The notes beneath the pieces are model-generated. The model had not been told where the DNA came from, ran no database searches, and saw nothing but the letters and a program-made list of their open reading frames with translations. A program made the translations under genes and the position numbers. From positions 806,001-870,000 of the forward strand of contig NZ_CP096040.1 of the NCBI RefSeq assembly GCF_023935105.1: a DNA stretch of 64,000 bases, written 5' to 3'. Numbering within the stretch: the stretch's first letter is position 1; the number at the start of each line of letters is the position of its first letter. This DNA is from Caulobacter segnis (GTDB lineage: Bacteria; Pseudomonadota; Alphaproteobacteria; Caulobacterales; Caulobacteraceae). This document shows, piece after piece, positions 1-8,627 of the stretch.

Positions 1-371
1 CGCTGGTCGGCGGCGAGCGCGTCAAGCGCCAGGATTCCAGCGCCAAGCGCTTCGCGTCCAAGTTCGGCAACGGCGTCCGCAAGCGGCTCCTGAAGGACAC
101 GGCCAACGACACCGGCTGCGGTCTCAAGGCCTTTCGCCGCGAGGCCTTCCTGCGCCTGCCATACTTCGATCACATCCACCGCTACATCCCGGCGCTGATG
201 CTGCGCGAGGGCTTTGACGTGGCCTTCCAGCCGGTGAACCACCGTCACCGCGAGACGGGCGTGTCGAAGTACACGAACCTCGGCCGCCTCAAGGCCTCGA
301 TCTCGGACCTGCTGGGCGTGATGTGGCTGCAGTCGCGGGCCCGCGACCCACAGGGTGTCGACGAGGCCTGA
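1..371 (+). CDS. Glycosyltransferase family 2, polyprenyl/dolichol-phosphate mannose synthase-like (3' part)
   Basis: The gene enters from the left edge; the reading frame begins at base 3 and ends at TGA 369-371, leaving the last 122 residues. The visible part has the C-terminal signature of DPM1/ArnC-type GT2 enzymes: R-x-D-S near the start, then NDTGCGLKAFRR, a HRYIPAL stretch and RHRETGVSKY. These elements form the acceptor-side half of enzymes that transfer a sugar from a nucleotide donor to a lipid phosphate at the inner membrane. The DxD donor-binding half lies outside the window, so donor and acceptor cannot be named. A small membrane protein follows on the same strand. Confidence 0.8.
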   Translation, partial: LVGGERVKRQDSSAKRFASKFGNGVRKRLLKDTANDTGCGLKAFRREAFLRLPYFDHIHRYIPALMLREGFDVAFQPVNHRHRETGVSKYTNLGRLKASISDLLGVMWLQSRARDPQGVDEA

Positions 372-451
372 CGCCTTGGGCCTAAAGTTTCGAGCCTGTT
401 GATCCTGATCGGATGTTATCTGAAATGGACAGGTTCAAAGGGGGAAGCTCG

Positions 452-871
452 ATGTTCGCCGCGGTTCCGCTGCTGGCCTTGCCGGTGCTCATCTACAACC
501 TGATCGCCCTGACCCTGGTGGGTGGCTTCAAGGCCGCCGACGCCAGCGTCCGCATGACCGACACCCTGTTCACGATCCAGATGGCCTCGCGCGCCGGATG
601 GGCGGTCAGCCTGGGCGACCTGCTGCTGGCGGCCTCCCTGGTCGTGCTGTTCGTCGAGCTTCTGAAGTCGACCACCAGCCGCCGGATCGCCATCATCAAC
701 CACTCGCTATCGATGGTGCTGTTCATCCTGTGCCTGGTCGAGTTCCTGCTCTTCCCGGCCTTCGCGACCTCGACCTTCTTCCTGGTCGCCCTGATGGTGC
801 TGCTGGACGTGCTGGCCGGCTTCATCGTCACGATCGTCGCCGCCCGCCGGGATGTCGACTTCGGGGAGTAG
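452..871 (+). CDS. Small four-helix integral membrane protein, unknown function
   Basis: A 139-residue protein with four hydrophobic segments, roughly residues 1-24, 50-72, 85-107 and 110-135, separated by short charged turns. I chose ATG 452 because a strong Shine-Dalgarno (AAAGGGGGAAG, ending about six bases before it) precedes it; an in-frame ATG at 413 would add a hydrophilic extension without a ribosome site. It follows the lipid-linked glycosyltransferase by 80 bases, so co-transcription and a role in the same envelope pathway are possible but not shown. I recognise no named family. Confidence 0.7.
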   Translation: MFAAVPLLALPVLIYNLIALTLVGGFKAADASVRMTDTLFTIQMASRAGWAVSLGDLLLAASLVVLFVELLKSTTSRRIAIINHSLSMVLFILCLVEFLLFPAFATSTFFLVALMVLLDVLAGFIVTIVAARRDVDFGE

Positions 872-893
872 GGGGCGGCTCCAGGCGTTCGCC

Positions 894-2975
894 TCAGGCG
901 ATCCTCAGGCCCATCACCGACAGCCCGCGCTCGATCGGCGAGCCCAGGACATTGGGCGAGCCGTGGTCGCCGTGCCACCAGGTCTCGTAGCCCAGCGACT
1001 TCAACAGCTCCAGCGACGCCTGGCCGCGCTCGTCGTTCTGGCATTCCATGTAGATCAGCGGGCGGTGGGTCTTGATGGTCTCGGTCGCGCCGCGCAGGAC
1101 GTCGATCTCCATGCCCTCGACGTCGATCTTGATCAGATGGCAGGCGGGCAGTTTCAGGCTGTCGAGGGTGATCATCTCGACCTCCTCGCCGTCGTCGTCG
1201 TCCAGGTAGGTCAGGGTCTGGGCGCGCTCGCGGTCGGGCGCCAGGGTCATCATGCCGAAGTTGCTGGGTGTCTCGTAGCTGACGCCCGGCAGCCGCAGGC
1301 TGCCCCTCTCGGCCCCGACCAGCTTCTGGTGGCAGTAGGCGTTGGTCCAGCTGTTCATCGCCACGGTGGCCACCATGGCCTGGAACATGATCCGCTGTGG
1401 CTCGAAGGCGTGGACCCGGCCTGTCGGGCCGACGAAATTGCAGAAGGCCAGGGTGTGCGAGCCCATGTTGGCGCCGACGTCCAGCACCGTTTGGCCGGTC
1501 CCGACCAGCCGTCCCAGCAGGTCGGTCTCCTCGGGCGACCAGGCGCCGTTCTCGCGGATCCCGGCCGAGACGTAGAGGTCGTTGCTGTTCAGCAGCATCG
1601 GGCCGAAGCGCGAGGCCAGAGTCTCGTTGAACATCACCCGAGGCGGCGGGGCCTCCGGCGGCGGGGGCTCGGCCTCGAGGGGCGCGAGGGCCAGGTCGGC
1701 CGCCTCCAGCATGCGGACGTTCGGGCTCGCCACTCGGGCTCGCCACAGGGCGACGCCGGCGGCCATCGGGGCCTGACGCCACAGCGAGGGCAGGGCCGCC
1801 AGCCGGATGTCGCCCAGGAAGGCGTCGGCCGCCTCGCCGGGCCGCGCACCGATCAGGTCCTGGCCGATCTGGTTCCACAGCAGGCCATCGCGGACCACGA
1901 GGGACACGCCTTGCTCGGCGTCGGGCAGCAGAGTCGCGGGATCGGCCGAGAACACGGTGCGCGGATGCGCCAGCACCACGTCCCCGCCCACCGCGCCGGC
2001 GAACGCGGCCAGCGTCCGCAGCCGGATCACGCCGAAGCGTTCGTCCAGGCTGGCGATCGGATCGGTCAGCAGGGTTTCGGTCGAGACGCCGGTCCGCTGG
2101 GGGCGGGCGTCCGCCCACGCCGCCACGACCTCGGCGGTGGCGGGCGAGGCGTTGCACAGGTGCAGATGGACGTTCCAATCGGGCGCGACGGCGTCCAGCG
2201 ACGCCGCCAGCCGCAGGGCCGCCTGGGCCTCGCGATCGCCGAGGGCGACGCTGAGCACGGTCCGGTCGGCCTTGCGGGCGACGATGTCGAACGCCTCCGG
2301 CGCGGCGAGTCGGGGGTCCGGGGCCAGGTCGGGCCATTCGACGGGACGGCCCAACCGTTCGAGCGCGGCGGCCAGGCACAGCTCGGCCTCGCCCGCCGGC
2401 GAGGCTTCGCGCGCGATCGCCTCGCGGCAGGCCTCCACGCAGCCTTCGTAGTTGCCTCGCTCCAGCCGGACGATGGCGACGGCCAGCCACGAGGCGCCGT
2501 GCCAGGCGTCCCGGATCAGGCCGCCCAGGAAGCAGTTTTCGGCGGCCTCAAGGTCGCGGCTGAACCGCAGGACCATGACGCCGCAGTTGTAGTGATGCTC
2601 GGCGATGTCGGGCCACCCGTCGCGAGCAGCCTTCAAGGCCTCGAAGGCCGCCGGCACATCGCCTAGCATGGCCGAGGACAGACCGATGTTGGACAGGGTC
2701 AGTCCATGATCCTTGTCGGTTCCGAAGACCCGGCGCGTGGCGGCGGCGATGTCGCCCATGCGTCGAAAGCGCTGGAAGCGGAAGTCGCGCGAGGCCTGCA
2801 TCAGGCACTCGGTATGGACCGGATCCAGTGACGCTCCGATCTGGAACGGCGCCAGCTGGACCCAGTCCAGCCTCGACCGAAGGTAGGCCACATCCACGCC
2901 GATACGCTCAGAATCGATCATGAGTTGATATTCTAAGGGAGATCGGTCGTCGCGCCAGGGTTCCGGCCAACTCAA
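894..2975 (-). CDS. TPR-like protein with C-terminal FkbM-family methyltransferase domain
   Basis: A 693-residue protein. The N-terminal part (about 30-220) looks like helical TPR-type repeats; a central alpha/beta region follows (about 235-420). Residues about 470-690 form a FkbM-type SAM-dependent methyltransferase: motif [10 protein letters not shown] near 497-505, the acidic HAFEP strand end near 523, and KIDVEGME near 616-623. FkbM enzymes O-methylate sugars or other small substrates. The substrate is unknown; a surface glycan would fit the nearby glycosyltransferase. The longest frame starts at TTG 2975, overlapping the trmL stop as TTGA. ATG 2921 (675 residues) is an equally credible start, and neither has a strong ribosome site. 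Confidence 0.8.
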   Translation of the reverse strand: MSWPEPWRDDRSPLEYQLMIDSERIGVDVAYLRSRLDWVQLAPFQIGASLDPVHTECLMQASRDFRFQRFRRMGDIAAATRRVFGTDKDHGLTLSNIGLSSAMLGDVPAAFEALKAARDGWPDIAEHHYNCGVMVLRFSRDLEAAENCFLGGLIRDAWHGASWLAVAIVRLERGNYEGCVEACREAIAREASPAGEAELCLAAALERLGRPVEWPDLAPDPRLAAPEAFDIVARKADRTVLSVALGDREAQAALRLAASLDAVAPDWNVHLHLCNASPATAEVVAAWADARPQRTGVSTETLLTDPIASLDERFGVIRLRTLAAFAGAVGGDVVLAHPRTVFSADPATLLPDAEQGVSLVVRDGLLWNQIGQDLIGARPGEAADAFLGDIRLAALPSLWRQAPMAAGVALWRARVASPNVRMLEAADLALAPLEAEPPPPEAPPPRVMFNETLASRFGPMLLNSNDLYVSAGIRENGAWSPEETDLLGRLVGTGQTVLDVGANMGSHTLAFCNFVGPTGRVHAFEPQRIMFQAMVATVAMNSWTNAYCHQKLVGAERGSLRLPGVSYETPSNFGMMTLAPDRERAQTLTYLDDDDGEEVEMITLDSLKLPACHLIKIDVEGMEIDVLRGATETIKTHRPLIYMECQNDERGQASLELLKSLGYETWWHGDHGSPNVLGSPIERGLSVMGLRIA

Positions 2976-3436
2976 ATCCGGTCCGGGAAACCGTCCGTCT
3001 GCCGCAGGGCCTCGCCCAGGGCCATGGCCGCCGTTGTCGCCAGGTTCATCGAGCGGGCGTCCGGCATGATCGGGATGACGATCCTGCCTTGAGCCACCGC
3101 GTGGACCTCGTCGGGCGCCCCTCGGCTCTCGTTGCCGAACAGCAGCGTATCTCCGGGCTCGAACGAAAAACGATGCAAGGCGGTCGCGCCTTTCGTCGTG
3201 AACAGCAGCAGGCGCCCCTCGGCGCGTTCCGGCGCCTTAAGGAAAGCCTCCCAACCGTCGTGGCGCTTCAGCCGCGCCAGGGGACCGTAGTCTAGGGCGG
3301 CGCGCTTCAAGCTTTTGTCGTCCAAGGGAAAACTGCACGGCTCGATGACGTCCAGCCCGACGTCGAAACAGGCCGAAAGCCGGATGGCGGCCCCGACGTT
3401 CTGGGGAATACCCGGTTGAAAAAGTGCGATGCGCAT
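2972..3436 (-). CDS. trmL: tRNA (cytidine/uridine-34-2'-O)-methyltransferase TrmL
   Basis: A 154-residue SPOUT-class methyltransferase, the normal length for TrmL/YibK. It 2'-O-methylates the wobble nucleotide of certain leucine tRNAs using SAM. Visible motifs are the N-terminal [14 protein letters not shown], then [11 protein letters not shown] and the C-terminal knot segment [23 protein letters not shown], which binds SAM. The start is ATG 3436; longer upstream frame is not protein-like. It is divergent from petA and its stop overlaps the possible TTG start of the FkbM gene, so the two are probably co-transcribed. Confidence 0.9.
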   Translation of the reverse strand: MRIALFQPGIPQNVGAAIRLSACFDVGLDVIEPCSFPLDDKSLKRAALDYGPLARLKRHDGWEAFLKAPERAEGRLLLFTTKGATALHRFSFEPGDTLLFGNESRGAPDEVHAVAQGRIVIPIMPDARSMNLATTAAMALGEALRQTDGFPDRI

Positions 3437-3637
3437 AATAAGCGAACCAACCACAAGGCTAGCAGGGGCTTTGCCGCGAATCGAAAGGACTTGCGGACTT
3501 CGTCCGCGCGTCCGATAGGACGATCCGACCGCTGCCTTGTGGCGGAGATCCGTTTGCGGGTCGAGCAAGATATGGCGTCGAAAGGCGCTTCTCCAAGCCC
3601 GCCGCTCCCGCGGCAGGCGGAATAAAGGGGTGACTAG

Positions 3638-4189
3638 GTGGCCGACACCGCCGTGGGCGCAACGACCGAGCCGGAACACGGGAGCGATCCTTCCCGGCGC
3701 GACTTCATTCACATCGCCGCGATCGCGGCCGCCGCCGGCGGCGCCGCGACCCTGGTGTGGCCGTTCATCGACCAGATGAACCCGTCCGCCGATACGCGGG
3801 CCCTGGCCTCGACCGAGTTCGACCTGACCAAGGTCGCCGAGGGCCAGCAAGTCACGATCAAGTGGCGCGGCAAGCCCCTGTTCGTGCGCAACCGCACCAA
3901 GGCCGAGATCGCCAAGGCCGTGGCCGATGACGGCGCGCAGATGAAGGATCCGGCGACGGACGCCTCGCGCGTGAAGCCCGGCAAGGCCAACTGGCTGATC
4001 GTCGGTGGCAACTGCACCCACCTGGGCTGCGTGCCGACCTTCGGCGGCGGTGAGTACGGCGGCTGGTTCTGCCCGTGCCACGGCTCGGTCTACGACACCT
4101 CGGGACGTATCCGTAAGGGCCCCGCGCCCCTGAACCTGGTGGTTCCGGACTACGCCTTCCTCACCGACACCAAGGTCAAGATCGGCTAA
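3638..4189 (+). CDS. petA: Ubiquinol-cytochrome c reductase iron-sulfur (Rieske) subunit
   Basis: A 183-residue Rieske protein of the cytochrome bc1 complex, carrying electrons from ubiquinol to cytochrome c1 on the periplasmic side of the inner membrane. A twin-arginine motif (SRRDF, 19-23) precedes a single uncleaved membrane anchor (about 24-45), as usual for these Tat substrates. The [2Fe-2S] ligands are C126 and H128 in CTHLGC and C145 and H148 in CPCHGS, with C131 and C147 as the usual disulfide pair. The start is GTG 3638, with AAGGGG about seven bases upstream. First gene of the petABC operon; petB begins six bases after its stop. Confidence 0.97.
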   Translation: MADTAVGATTEPEHGSDPSRRDFIHIAAIAAAAGGAATLVWPFIDQMNPSADTRALASTEFDLTKVAEGQQVTIKWRGKPLFVRNRTKAEIAKAVADDGAQMKDPATDASRVKPGKANWLIVGGNCTHLGCVPTFGGGEYGGWFCPCHGSVYDTSGRIRKGPAPLNLVVPDYAFLTDTKVKIG

Positions 4190-4194
4190 GCGAG

Positions 4195-5481
4195 ATGAGC
4201 GGACATTCGACCTATCAACCGAAGACCGGTATCGAGCGCTGGCTCGACGCCCGTCTGCCGATCGTGCGCCTGGGCTATGACTCGTTCGTCGACTATCCCA
4301 CGCCGCGTAACCTGAACTACTGGTGGACCTTCGGCGGCATCCTGTCGCTGTGTCTGGCCTCGCAGTTGATCACCGGCATCATCCTGGTGATGCACTACAA
4401 TCCGAGCGCGCAGGGCGCCTTCGCCAGCGTCGAGCACATCATGCGCGACGTGAACTATGGCTGGCTGATCCGCTACATGCACGCCAACGGCGCGTCGATG
4501 TTCTTCATCGCCGTCTACATCCACATGCTGCGCGGCCTGTACTACGGCTCGTACAAGGCGCCCCGTGAGGTGCTGTGGCTGCTGGGCTGCGTGATCTACC
4601 TGCTGATGATGGCCACCGCCTTCATGGGCTACGTCCTGCCCTGGGGCCAGATGTCGTTCCACGGCGCCGTCGTCATCACCAACCTGTTCGGCGCGCTGCC
4701 GCTGGTCGGCGAGAGCATCACCACCTGGCTGTGGGGCGGCTTCGCGGTCGACAACCCGACCCTGAACCGCTTCTTCTCGCTGCACTACCTGCTGCCCTTC
4801 ATGATCGCGGGCGTCGTGATCCTGCACATCTGGGCCCTGCACGTGGTCGGCCAGAACAACCCGACCGGCGTCGACCCCAAGTCGAAGGCCGACACCGTTC
4901 CCTTCACCCCGTACGCGACGGTGAAGGACGGCTTCGCGATGAGCGTCTTCCTGATCCTCTTCGCGTTCTTCGTCTTCTACATGCCGAACGCCCTGGGCCA
5001 TGCCGACAACTACATCGAGGCCAACCCGCTGGTGACGCCGTCGCACATCGTTCCGGAATGGTACTTCCTGCCGTTCTACGCGATCCTGCGCGCCGTGCCG
5101 GACAAGCTGATGGGCGTGCTGGCCATGTTCGGCGCCATCGCCTGCTTGTTCGCCCTGCCGTGGCTGGACACCTCGAAGGTGCGCTCGATGCGCTACCGCC
5201 CGACCGCGAAGATCTACTTCGTGTTCTTCCTGGTGGCCTCCATCATCCTGGGCTTCTGCGGCGCCAAGCTGCCTGACGATCCGGTGATCCCGCACCTGAC
5301 CACGTTCCAGCTGATGGGCTCGGACCTGAACAGCTTCGTGTGGCTGTCGCGCGTCGCCTCGCTCTACTACTTCGCTTTCTTCCTGGTCGTGCTGCCGGTC
5401 CTGGGTCTGGTCGAAAAGACCCTGCCCGTGCCGGACTCGATCGCCTCGCCGGCCCTGTCGGCCGACGCCAAGAAGGGTTGA
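4195..5481 (+). CDS. petB: Cytochrome b subunit of the bc1 complex
   Basis: A 428-residue polytopic membrane protein, the full length for alphaproteobacterial cytochrome b with eight transmembrane helices. It binds two b-type hemes and forms the quinol oxidation and quinone reduction sites. Diagnostic segments are [20 protein letters not shown] in the N-terminal heme domain and the PEWY motif (287-290) at the Qo site, followed by FLPFYAILR. Histidines in the second and fourth helices provide the heme ligands. It lies between petA and petC, with five bases to the petC start, so it is a single transcription unit. Confidence 0.97.
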   Translation: MSGHSTYQPKTGIERWLDARLPIVRLGYDSFVDYPTPRNLNYWWTFGGILSLCLASQLITGIILVMHYNPSAQGAFASVEHIMRDVNYGWLIRYMHANGASMFFIAVYIHMLRGLYYGSYKAPREVLWLLGCVIYLLMMATAFMGYVLPWGQMSFHGAVVITNLFGALPLVGESITTWLWGGFAVDNPTLNRFFSLHYLLPFMIAGVVILHIWALHVVGQNNPTGVDPKSKADTVPFTPYATVKDGFAMSVFLILFAFFVFYMPNALGHADNYIEANPLVTPSHIVPEWYFLPFYAILRAVPDKLMGVLAMFGAIACLFALPWLDTSKVRSMRYRPTAKIYFVFFLVASIILGFCGAKLPDDPVIPHLTTFQLMGSDLNSFVWLSRVASLYYFAFFLVVLPVLGLVEKTLPVPDSIASPALSADAKKG

Positions 5482-5486
5482 TCCCG

Positions 5487-6341
5487 ATGCTCCGCAAACT
5501 CTCGGTTATCGCGGCGGCGGCGGGTCTCCTGGTCGTCGGCGCCGCCGGCCCGGCTCTCGCCAATGGCGGGGCCCTGCCGGCCAAGGAAGTGCACTGGTCG
5601 TTCGACGGCCCGTTCGGCAAGTTCGATCAGGCCCAGCTGCAACGCGGCTTCAAGGTCTATCGCGAGGTCTGCTCGGCGTGCCACTCGCTGAAGCTGGTGT
5701 CGTTCCGCAACCTCGGCGACAAGGGCGGCCCGTTCTACAGCGAGAAGTACAAGAACTCGAACGACAACCCGTGGGTCAAGGCGATCGCCAAGGACTACGA
5801 GGTCGCCGACATCGACAGCGAGACCGGTGACGCCATCAAGCGTCCGGCCACCAGCGCCGACCACTTCCCGTCGCCCTTCGCCAACGAAGCCGCGGCCCGC
5901 GCCAGCAACGGCGGCGCCCTGCCGCCGGACATGTCGCTGCTGGCCAAGGCCCGCGAAGAAGGTCCGAACCACATCTACTCGGTGGTGACCGGCTACGTCG
6001 AGCCGCCGAAGGGCCTGACGGTCCCGACCGGCGGTCACTACAACCCGTACTTCCCGGGCGACCTGACCTCGGCCTGGCATGGCGACCACAAGCACGTCCC
6101 GGCGGGCGGCTTCATCGCCATGGCCCCGCCGCTGAAGGCCGATCTGGTGACCTTCGACGACGGCACCAAGTCGACCCTCGACCAGCAGGCCAAGGACGTC
6201 TCGGCCTTCCTGATGTGGGCCGCCGAGCCCAAGCTGGAAGAGCGCAAGCAGACCGGCTTCGCCGTGCTGATCTACCTGCTGCTGCTCTCGGGTCTGCTGT
6301 ACGCCAGCTACAAGACCGTGTGGCGCAACGAGTCGCACTAA
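5487..6341 (+). CDS. petC: Cytochrome c1 of the bc1 complex
   Basis: A 284-residue protein. A Sec signal peptide (1-25, ending PALA-N) leads to a periplasmic domain with the covalent heme site C62-SA-C65-H66. A C-terminal transmembrane anchor (about 255-277) is followed by a short basic tail, the standard cytochrome c1 layout. It passes electrons from the Rieske protein to soluble or membrane-bound cytochrome c. The start is ATG 5487 with AGAAGGG about ten bases upstream; the longer frame back to 5340 is petB read out of phase. A strong hairpin terminator at 6371-6403 closes the operon. Confidence 0.97.
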   Translation: MLRKLSVIAAAAGLLVVGAAGPALANGGALPAKEVHWSFDGPFGKFDQAQLQRGFKVYREVCSACHSLKLVSFRNLGDKGGPFYSEKYKNSNDNPWVKAIAKDYEVADIDSETGDAIKRPATSADHFPSPFANEAAARASNGGALPPDMSLLAKAREEGPNHIYSVVTGYVEPPKGLTVPTGGHYNPYFPGDLTSAWHGDHKHVPAGGFIAMAPPLKADLVTFDDGTKSTLDQQAKDVSAFLMWAAEPKLEERKQTGFAVLIYLLLLSGLLYASYKTVWRNESH

Positions 6342-6370
6342 GCGCCGCTGACGCAAGACTGAATGTCGAA

Positions 6371-6403
6371 GGGCCCGGTGGGAACACCGGGCCCTTCTTC
6401 TTT
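6371..6403 (+). terminator. Rho-independent terminator of petABC (bidirectional)
   Basis: A ten-base perfect stem (6371-6380 with 6385-6394), a GGAA loop and a T-rich tail TTCTTCTTT. It lies between the petC stop and the converging stop of the GNAT gene at 6408, so it can serve both strands. Confidence 0.85.
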
Positions 6404-6407
6404 GCGC

Positions 6408-6878
6408 CTACAGGTCCAGTCGCCACAGGATCAGCGGGCCGTCCTCGCTGTCGACACGTTCGCCCACGGCCTGGAAGCCGTTGCGGGCCAGCACCGTCTG
6501 GGAGGCGGGGTTGTCGACCGAGGTCTCGGCGGTCAAGGCCCGCACCCGCTCGTCCGCCACAGCCCAGGCGGCCAGGTCGCGAACGGCGCGGGTCGCCGCG
6601 CCCCGGCCCTGGCGCGTGGGCGCGACGCCATAGCCGATCCGCAGGGAGCGGTCGGCGGCGTCCAGAAGCTGGGTCGGCGAGATCAGGCCGACGATCTCGT
6701 CGTCCTCGATGATCATCCAGGCGGCGGGGCTGAAGATCGGCCGGATGCGGTCGGCCAGTTCGGACAGCATGGCCAGCACCTCCGGCGGAGCCAGGGGGCT
6801 GTCGCACAGGCGATAGGGCGCGGGGGCCTCGCCGCGCAGCAGGGCGGCGAAGTCCAGGGTCTTGGCTTCGATAAGCAT
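6408..6878 (-). CDS. GNAT-family N-acetyltransferase
   Basis: A 156-residue acetyl-CoA-dependent transferase. The acetyl-CoA pyrophosphate-binding loop is the motif A segment Q-G-R-G-A-A-T near 90-97, preceded by the beta-strand RIGYGVAPT; the C-terminal NPASQTVLARNGF element is motif B. This arrangement resembles RimJ/RimL-like acetyltransferases that modify protein N-termini, amino acids or antibiotics. The acceptor is not predictable. A possible 19-codon leader ORF with a strong ribosome site and a hairpin lie 60-120 bases upstream, which suggests regulated expression. Confidence 0.88.
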   Translation of the reverse strand: MLIEAKTLDFAALLRGEAPAPYRLCDSPLAPPEVLAMLSELADRIRPIFSPAAWMIIEDDEIVGLISPTQLLDAADRSLRIGYGVAPTRQGRGAATRAVRDLAAWAVADERVRALTAETSVDNPASQTVLARNGFQAVGERVDSEDGPLILWRLDL

Positions 6879-6900
6879 GTCTAGTCTCGGCTTTGGGAAG

Positions 6901-6918
6901 CGCGCTGGGATCAGCGCG
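6901..6918 (-). promoter_or_regulatory. Perfect inverted repeat (7-bp stem, 4-base loop) before the GNAT start
   Basis: CGCGCTG and its complement flank GGAT. In the transcript this hairpin lies between the leader-like ORF (stop at 6937) and the GNAT ATG at 6878. No T-run follows, so it looks more like a structure that masks or paces translation than a terminator. Confidence 0.4.
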
Positions 6919-6936
6919 AAGGGCCGAGCGGCGGCG

Positions 6937-6996
6937 TCAGGCGCGTAGGCTCGCGTCGCCGCGACGGCGGCTGGTGGCGATGGCGACGACGATCAA
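6937..6996 (-). CDS. Putative 19-residue leader peptide upstream of the GNAT gene
   Basis: A small ORF reading MIVVAIATSRRRGDASLRA, starting at TTG 6996 with a strong Shine-Dalgarno (AGGAGAG) about five bases before it, and ending 58 bases before the GNAT start. The composition, a hydrophobic Ile/Val/Ala head and an arginine-rich tail, is unlike a folded protein but like known leader peptides that stall ribosomes. The codons after the Arg cluster are GC-rich and could pair with flanking sequence. The peptide and its role are inference from position, ribosome site and hairpin; no expression evidence is available. Confidence 0.45.
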   Translation of the reverse strand: MIVVAIATSRRRGDASLRA

Positions 6997-7054
6997 AGGC
7001 GCTCTCCTGCGTCCGAGCGTCCAGCCTTAGAGGGGCGGGCGCTCGAGGGCAAGC

Positions 7055-7816
7055 TCAGGGCGCGATCGCCAGGGTGCGGGCGTCGGCGGCCAGGCGGAGG
7101 CGATGGCGGGCCCACAGGCCCGTGCCCAGCGCGCCCGTGACGCCCTCAGGCAGGTCGTCGGTCAGGTTGGCGGGGACGTTCTCGGCCAGGACGCCGCCGA
7201 GCGACAGCGCCCGCAGCTTCGCCGGGGCCTTGTGGCGGGCGGTCATGTCCAGCTTCCCTGTCGCCGCCGCGCCGCGCGTCGACAGTCGCATCATCGCCAG
7301 TGAGGCCGTGTCGATCGCGAAGGCCCCGCGCAGGGCCGTGGGGCCGTCGCTGACGCCCGCGGTAATGGTCGGAAGGCCCTCGACCACCGCGACCGGGAAA
7401 ACCACCTGCTGGCGGGCGCGCCAGGGCTGGTCGATGCGCAGGCGGCAGGCGGCGAAGTCGATCTCGACGCTGTGGCCGGCCAGGACGTCCATGCCGATGA
7501 CGCCGGCGATCGGGGTGACGAAGCCCGCGCCCCGCGCGTCCAGGTCGGCGACCTTCACCGACACGGCCTGCGCCTTCAGGCCCGCGACCTCCACCCGCAA
7601 CGGCAGCTCCGGCTCCAGAATGCCTTCCATCTGGGCCTTGGTCTCGTGCAGCAGGGTGCGCGGCGCCGACAGGTCGATGACGTAGTCGCCGGCCATGTCG
7701 CCGATCACCGCCGGGGCCACGACGGCCCCGTTCTCGAACCAGCACGCCGTCTCGCCCGCCCGCGCGGCGCCGGCGAGCGACAGGGACAGGATCAGGGCGG
7801 CGACGCGACGACGCAT
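7055..7816 (-). CDS. Secreted retropepsin-like protein with degenerate active site
   Basis: A 253-residue exported protein with a signal peptide (about 1-20, ending ARA). The body shows two halves typical of bacterial retropepsin-like aspartyl protease folds: a strand ending in DYVIDLSAPRTLL where active enzymes have D-T/S-G, and the downstream I-G-M-D-V-L element; a second half has FAIDTASLAMMRLS and GALGTGLW. The first motif lacks the canonical DTG/DSG triad, so catalytic activity is doubtful; a binding or scaffold role is possible. It runs on the same strand as the next two upstream genes. Confidence 0.6.
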   Translation of the reverse strand: MRRRVAALILSLSLAGAARAGETACWFENGAVVAPAVIGDMAGDYVIDLSAPRTLLHETKAQMEGILEPELPLRVEVAGLKAQAVSVKVADLDARGAGFVTPIAGVIGMDVLAGHSVEIDFAACRLRIDQPWRARQQVVFPVAVVEGLPTITAGVSDGPTALRGAFAIDTASLAMMRLSTRGAAATGKLDMTARHKAPAKLRALSLGGVLAENVPANLTDDLPEGVTGALGTGLWARHRLRLAADARTLAIAP

Positions 7817-7865
7817 GCCCGACAGCCTAGCTCAGCCATCGCCCCTGCGCGATGGGCTCGATGGC

Positions 7866-8552
7866 TCAGCCTGGCTGCTTGCGATCCGCAAGCTTGCACG
7901 GCGCGCCGGCCTGGGCCGCCTCGGCGCAGCTCATGGCGCTGAGCGTCGCGGCCGAGCCGGGCGAGGGGTTGTCGACGATGAAGCCCTTGCCGTTCTTGCA
8001 GCGCAGTTCGTAGCGCACGATCGGCGGCGTGCCGCCCGCGCCCAGATAGGCGCCGTCGGCCACCTCGCAGTCTGGCGCGATCTTGTGCGCGATCGGCGTC
8101 AGGCCGAGAGCCGGCTGGAAGTTGCCATTCATCAGGCAGTAGAGGCCGCGTGGCCAAGCCTTGCCAGCGGCGGCGGCCGAGTCCTGCACGGCCAGGCAGT
8201 CCAGGGTCTGGGTCTCGCCGCCGGGCTTGCGATTGATGATCCAGCCCATCGCATCGCGGCAGACCAACTCATAGCTGGGCACCCGGGACGGCTGGTCGGA
8301 CAACTCCGCGGCGTCGACGACATCGCAGGGGATCTTCAGCTCGGCGGCCAGCTCGCGGGCCAGCTTCACCTGCATCGGATTGCCCGACTCGCGCGGCTTG
8401 ATGCGGGGCCCCGACTTCTGGACCTTGAAGAGGTCGACGTCCTTCATGAACTGCCGCGTCGGCGGCGGCGGCGGAATGTAGCCCGACTGGGCGAAGGCCG
8501 GGGCGTCGCCCAGCGCCAGCATGGCGACGAGGCCGAAAATGATCCTGCGCAT
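7866..8552 (-). CDS. Secreted protein with two cysteine-containing repeats, unknown function
   Basis: A 228-residue protein with a signal peptide (1-21, ending AFA-Q) and a short poly-proline segment (26-30). The mature part contains two related units: the first includes IPCDVVDAAEL, then SYELVCRDAMGWII and TLDCLAV; the second includes APDCEVADGAYL, then RYELRCKNGKGFIV and AMSCAEA. Each unit has three cysteines in the same relative places, so disulfide-bonded periplasmic domains are likely. The start at ATG 8552 has GGGGAG seven bases upstream. I do not recognise a named family. Confidence 0.6.
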   Translation of the reverse strand: MRRIIFGLVAMLALGDAPAFAQSGYIPPPPPTRQFMKDVDLFKVQKSGPRIKPRESGNPMQVKLARELAAELKIPCDVVDAAELSDQPSRVPSYELVCRDAMGWIINRKPGGETQTLDCLAVQDSAAAAGKAWPRGLYCLMNGNFQPALGLTPIAHKIAPDCEVADGAYLGAGGTPPIVRYELRCKNGKGFIVDNPSPGSAATLSAMSCAEAAQAGAPCKLADRKQPG

Positions 8553-8627
8553 GAGCCTGCTCCCCCTCGATGCTTAAGGTTGAGCAGATTGATCCTGTCG
8601 CCGCGTCGGGTCAACCACAGCGCGTCG

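Noticed and set aside
493..2490. 665-codon open frame on the minus strand overlapping the FkbM gene
   Set aside because: Arg/Gly/Pro-rich translation with no motif; a high-GC shadow of the FkbM methyltransferase gene.
3416..3625. 69-codon plus-strand ORF between trmL and petA
   Set aside because: It starts inside trmL, lacks a ribosome site and has no protein-like features; the region is better read as the trmL/petA divergent promoter.
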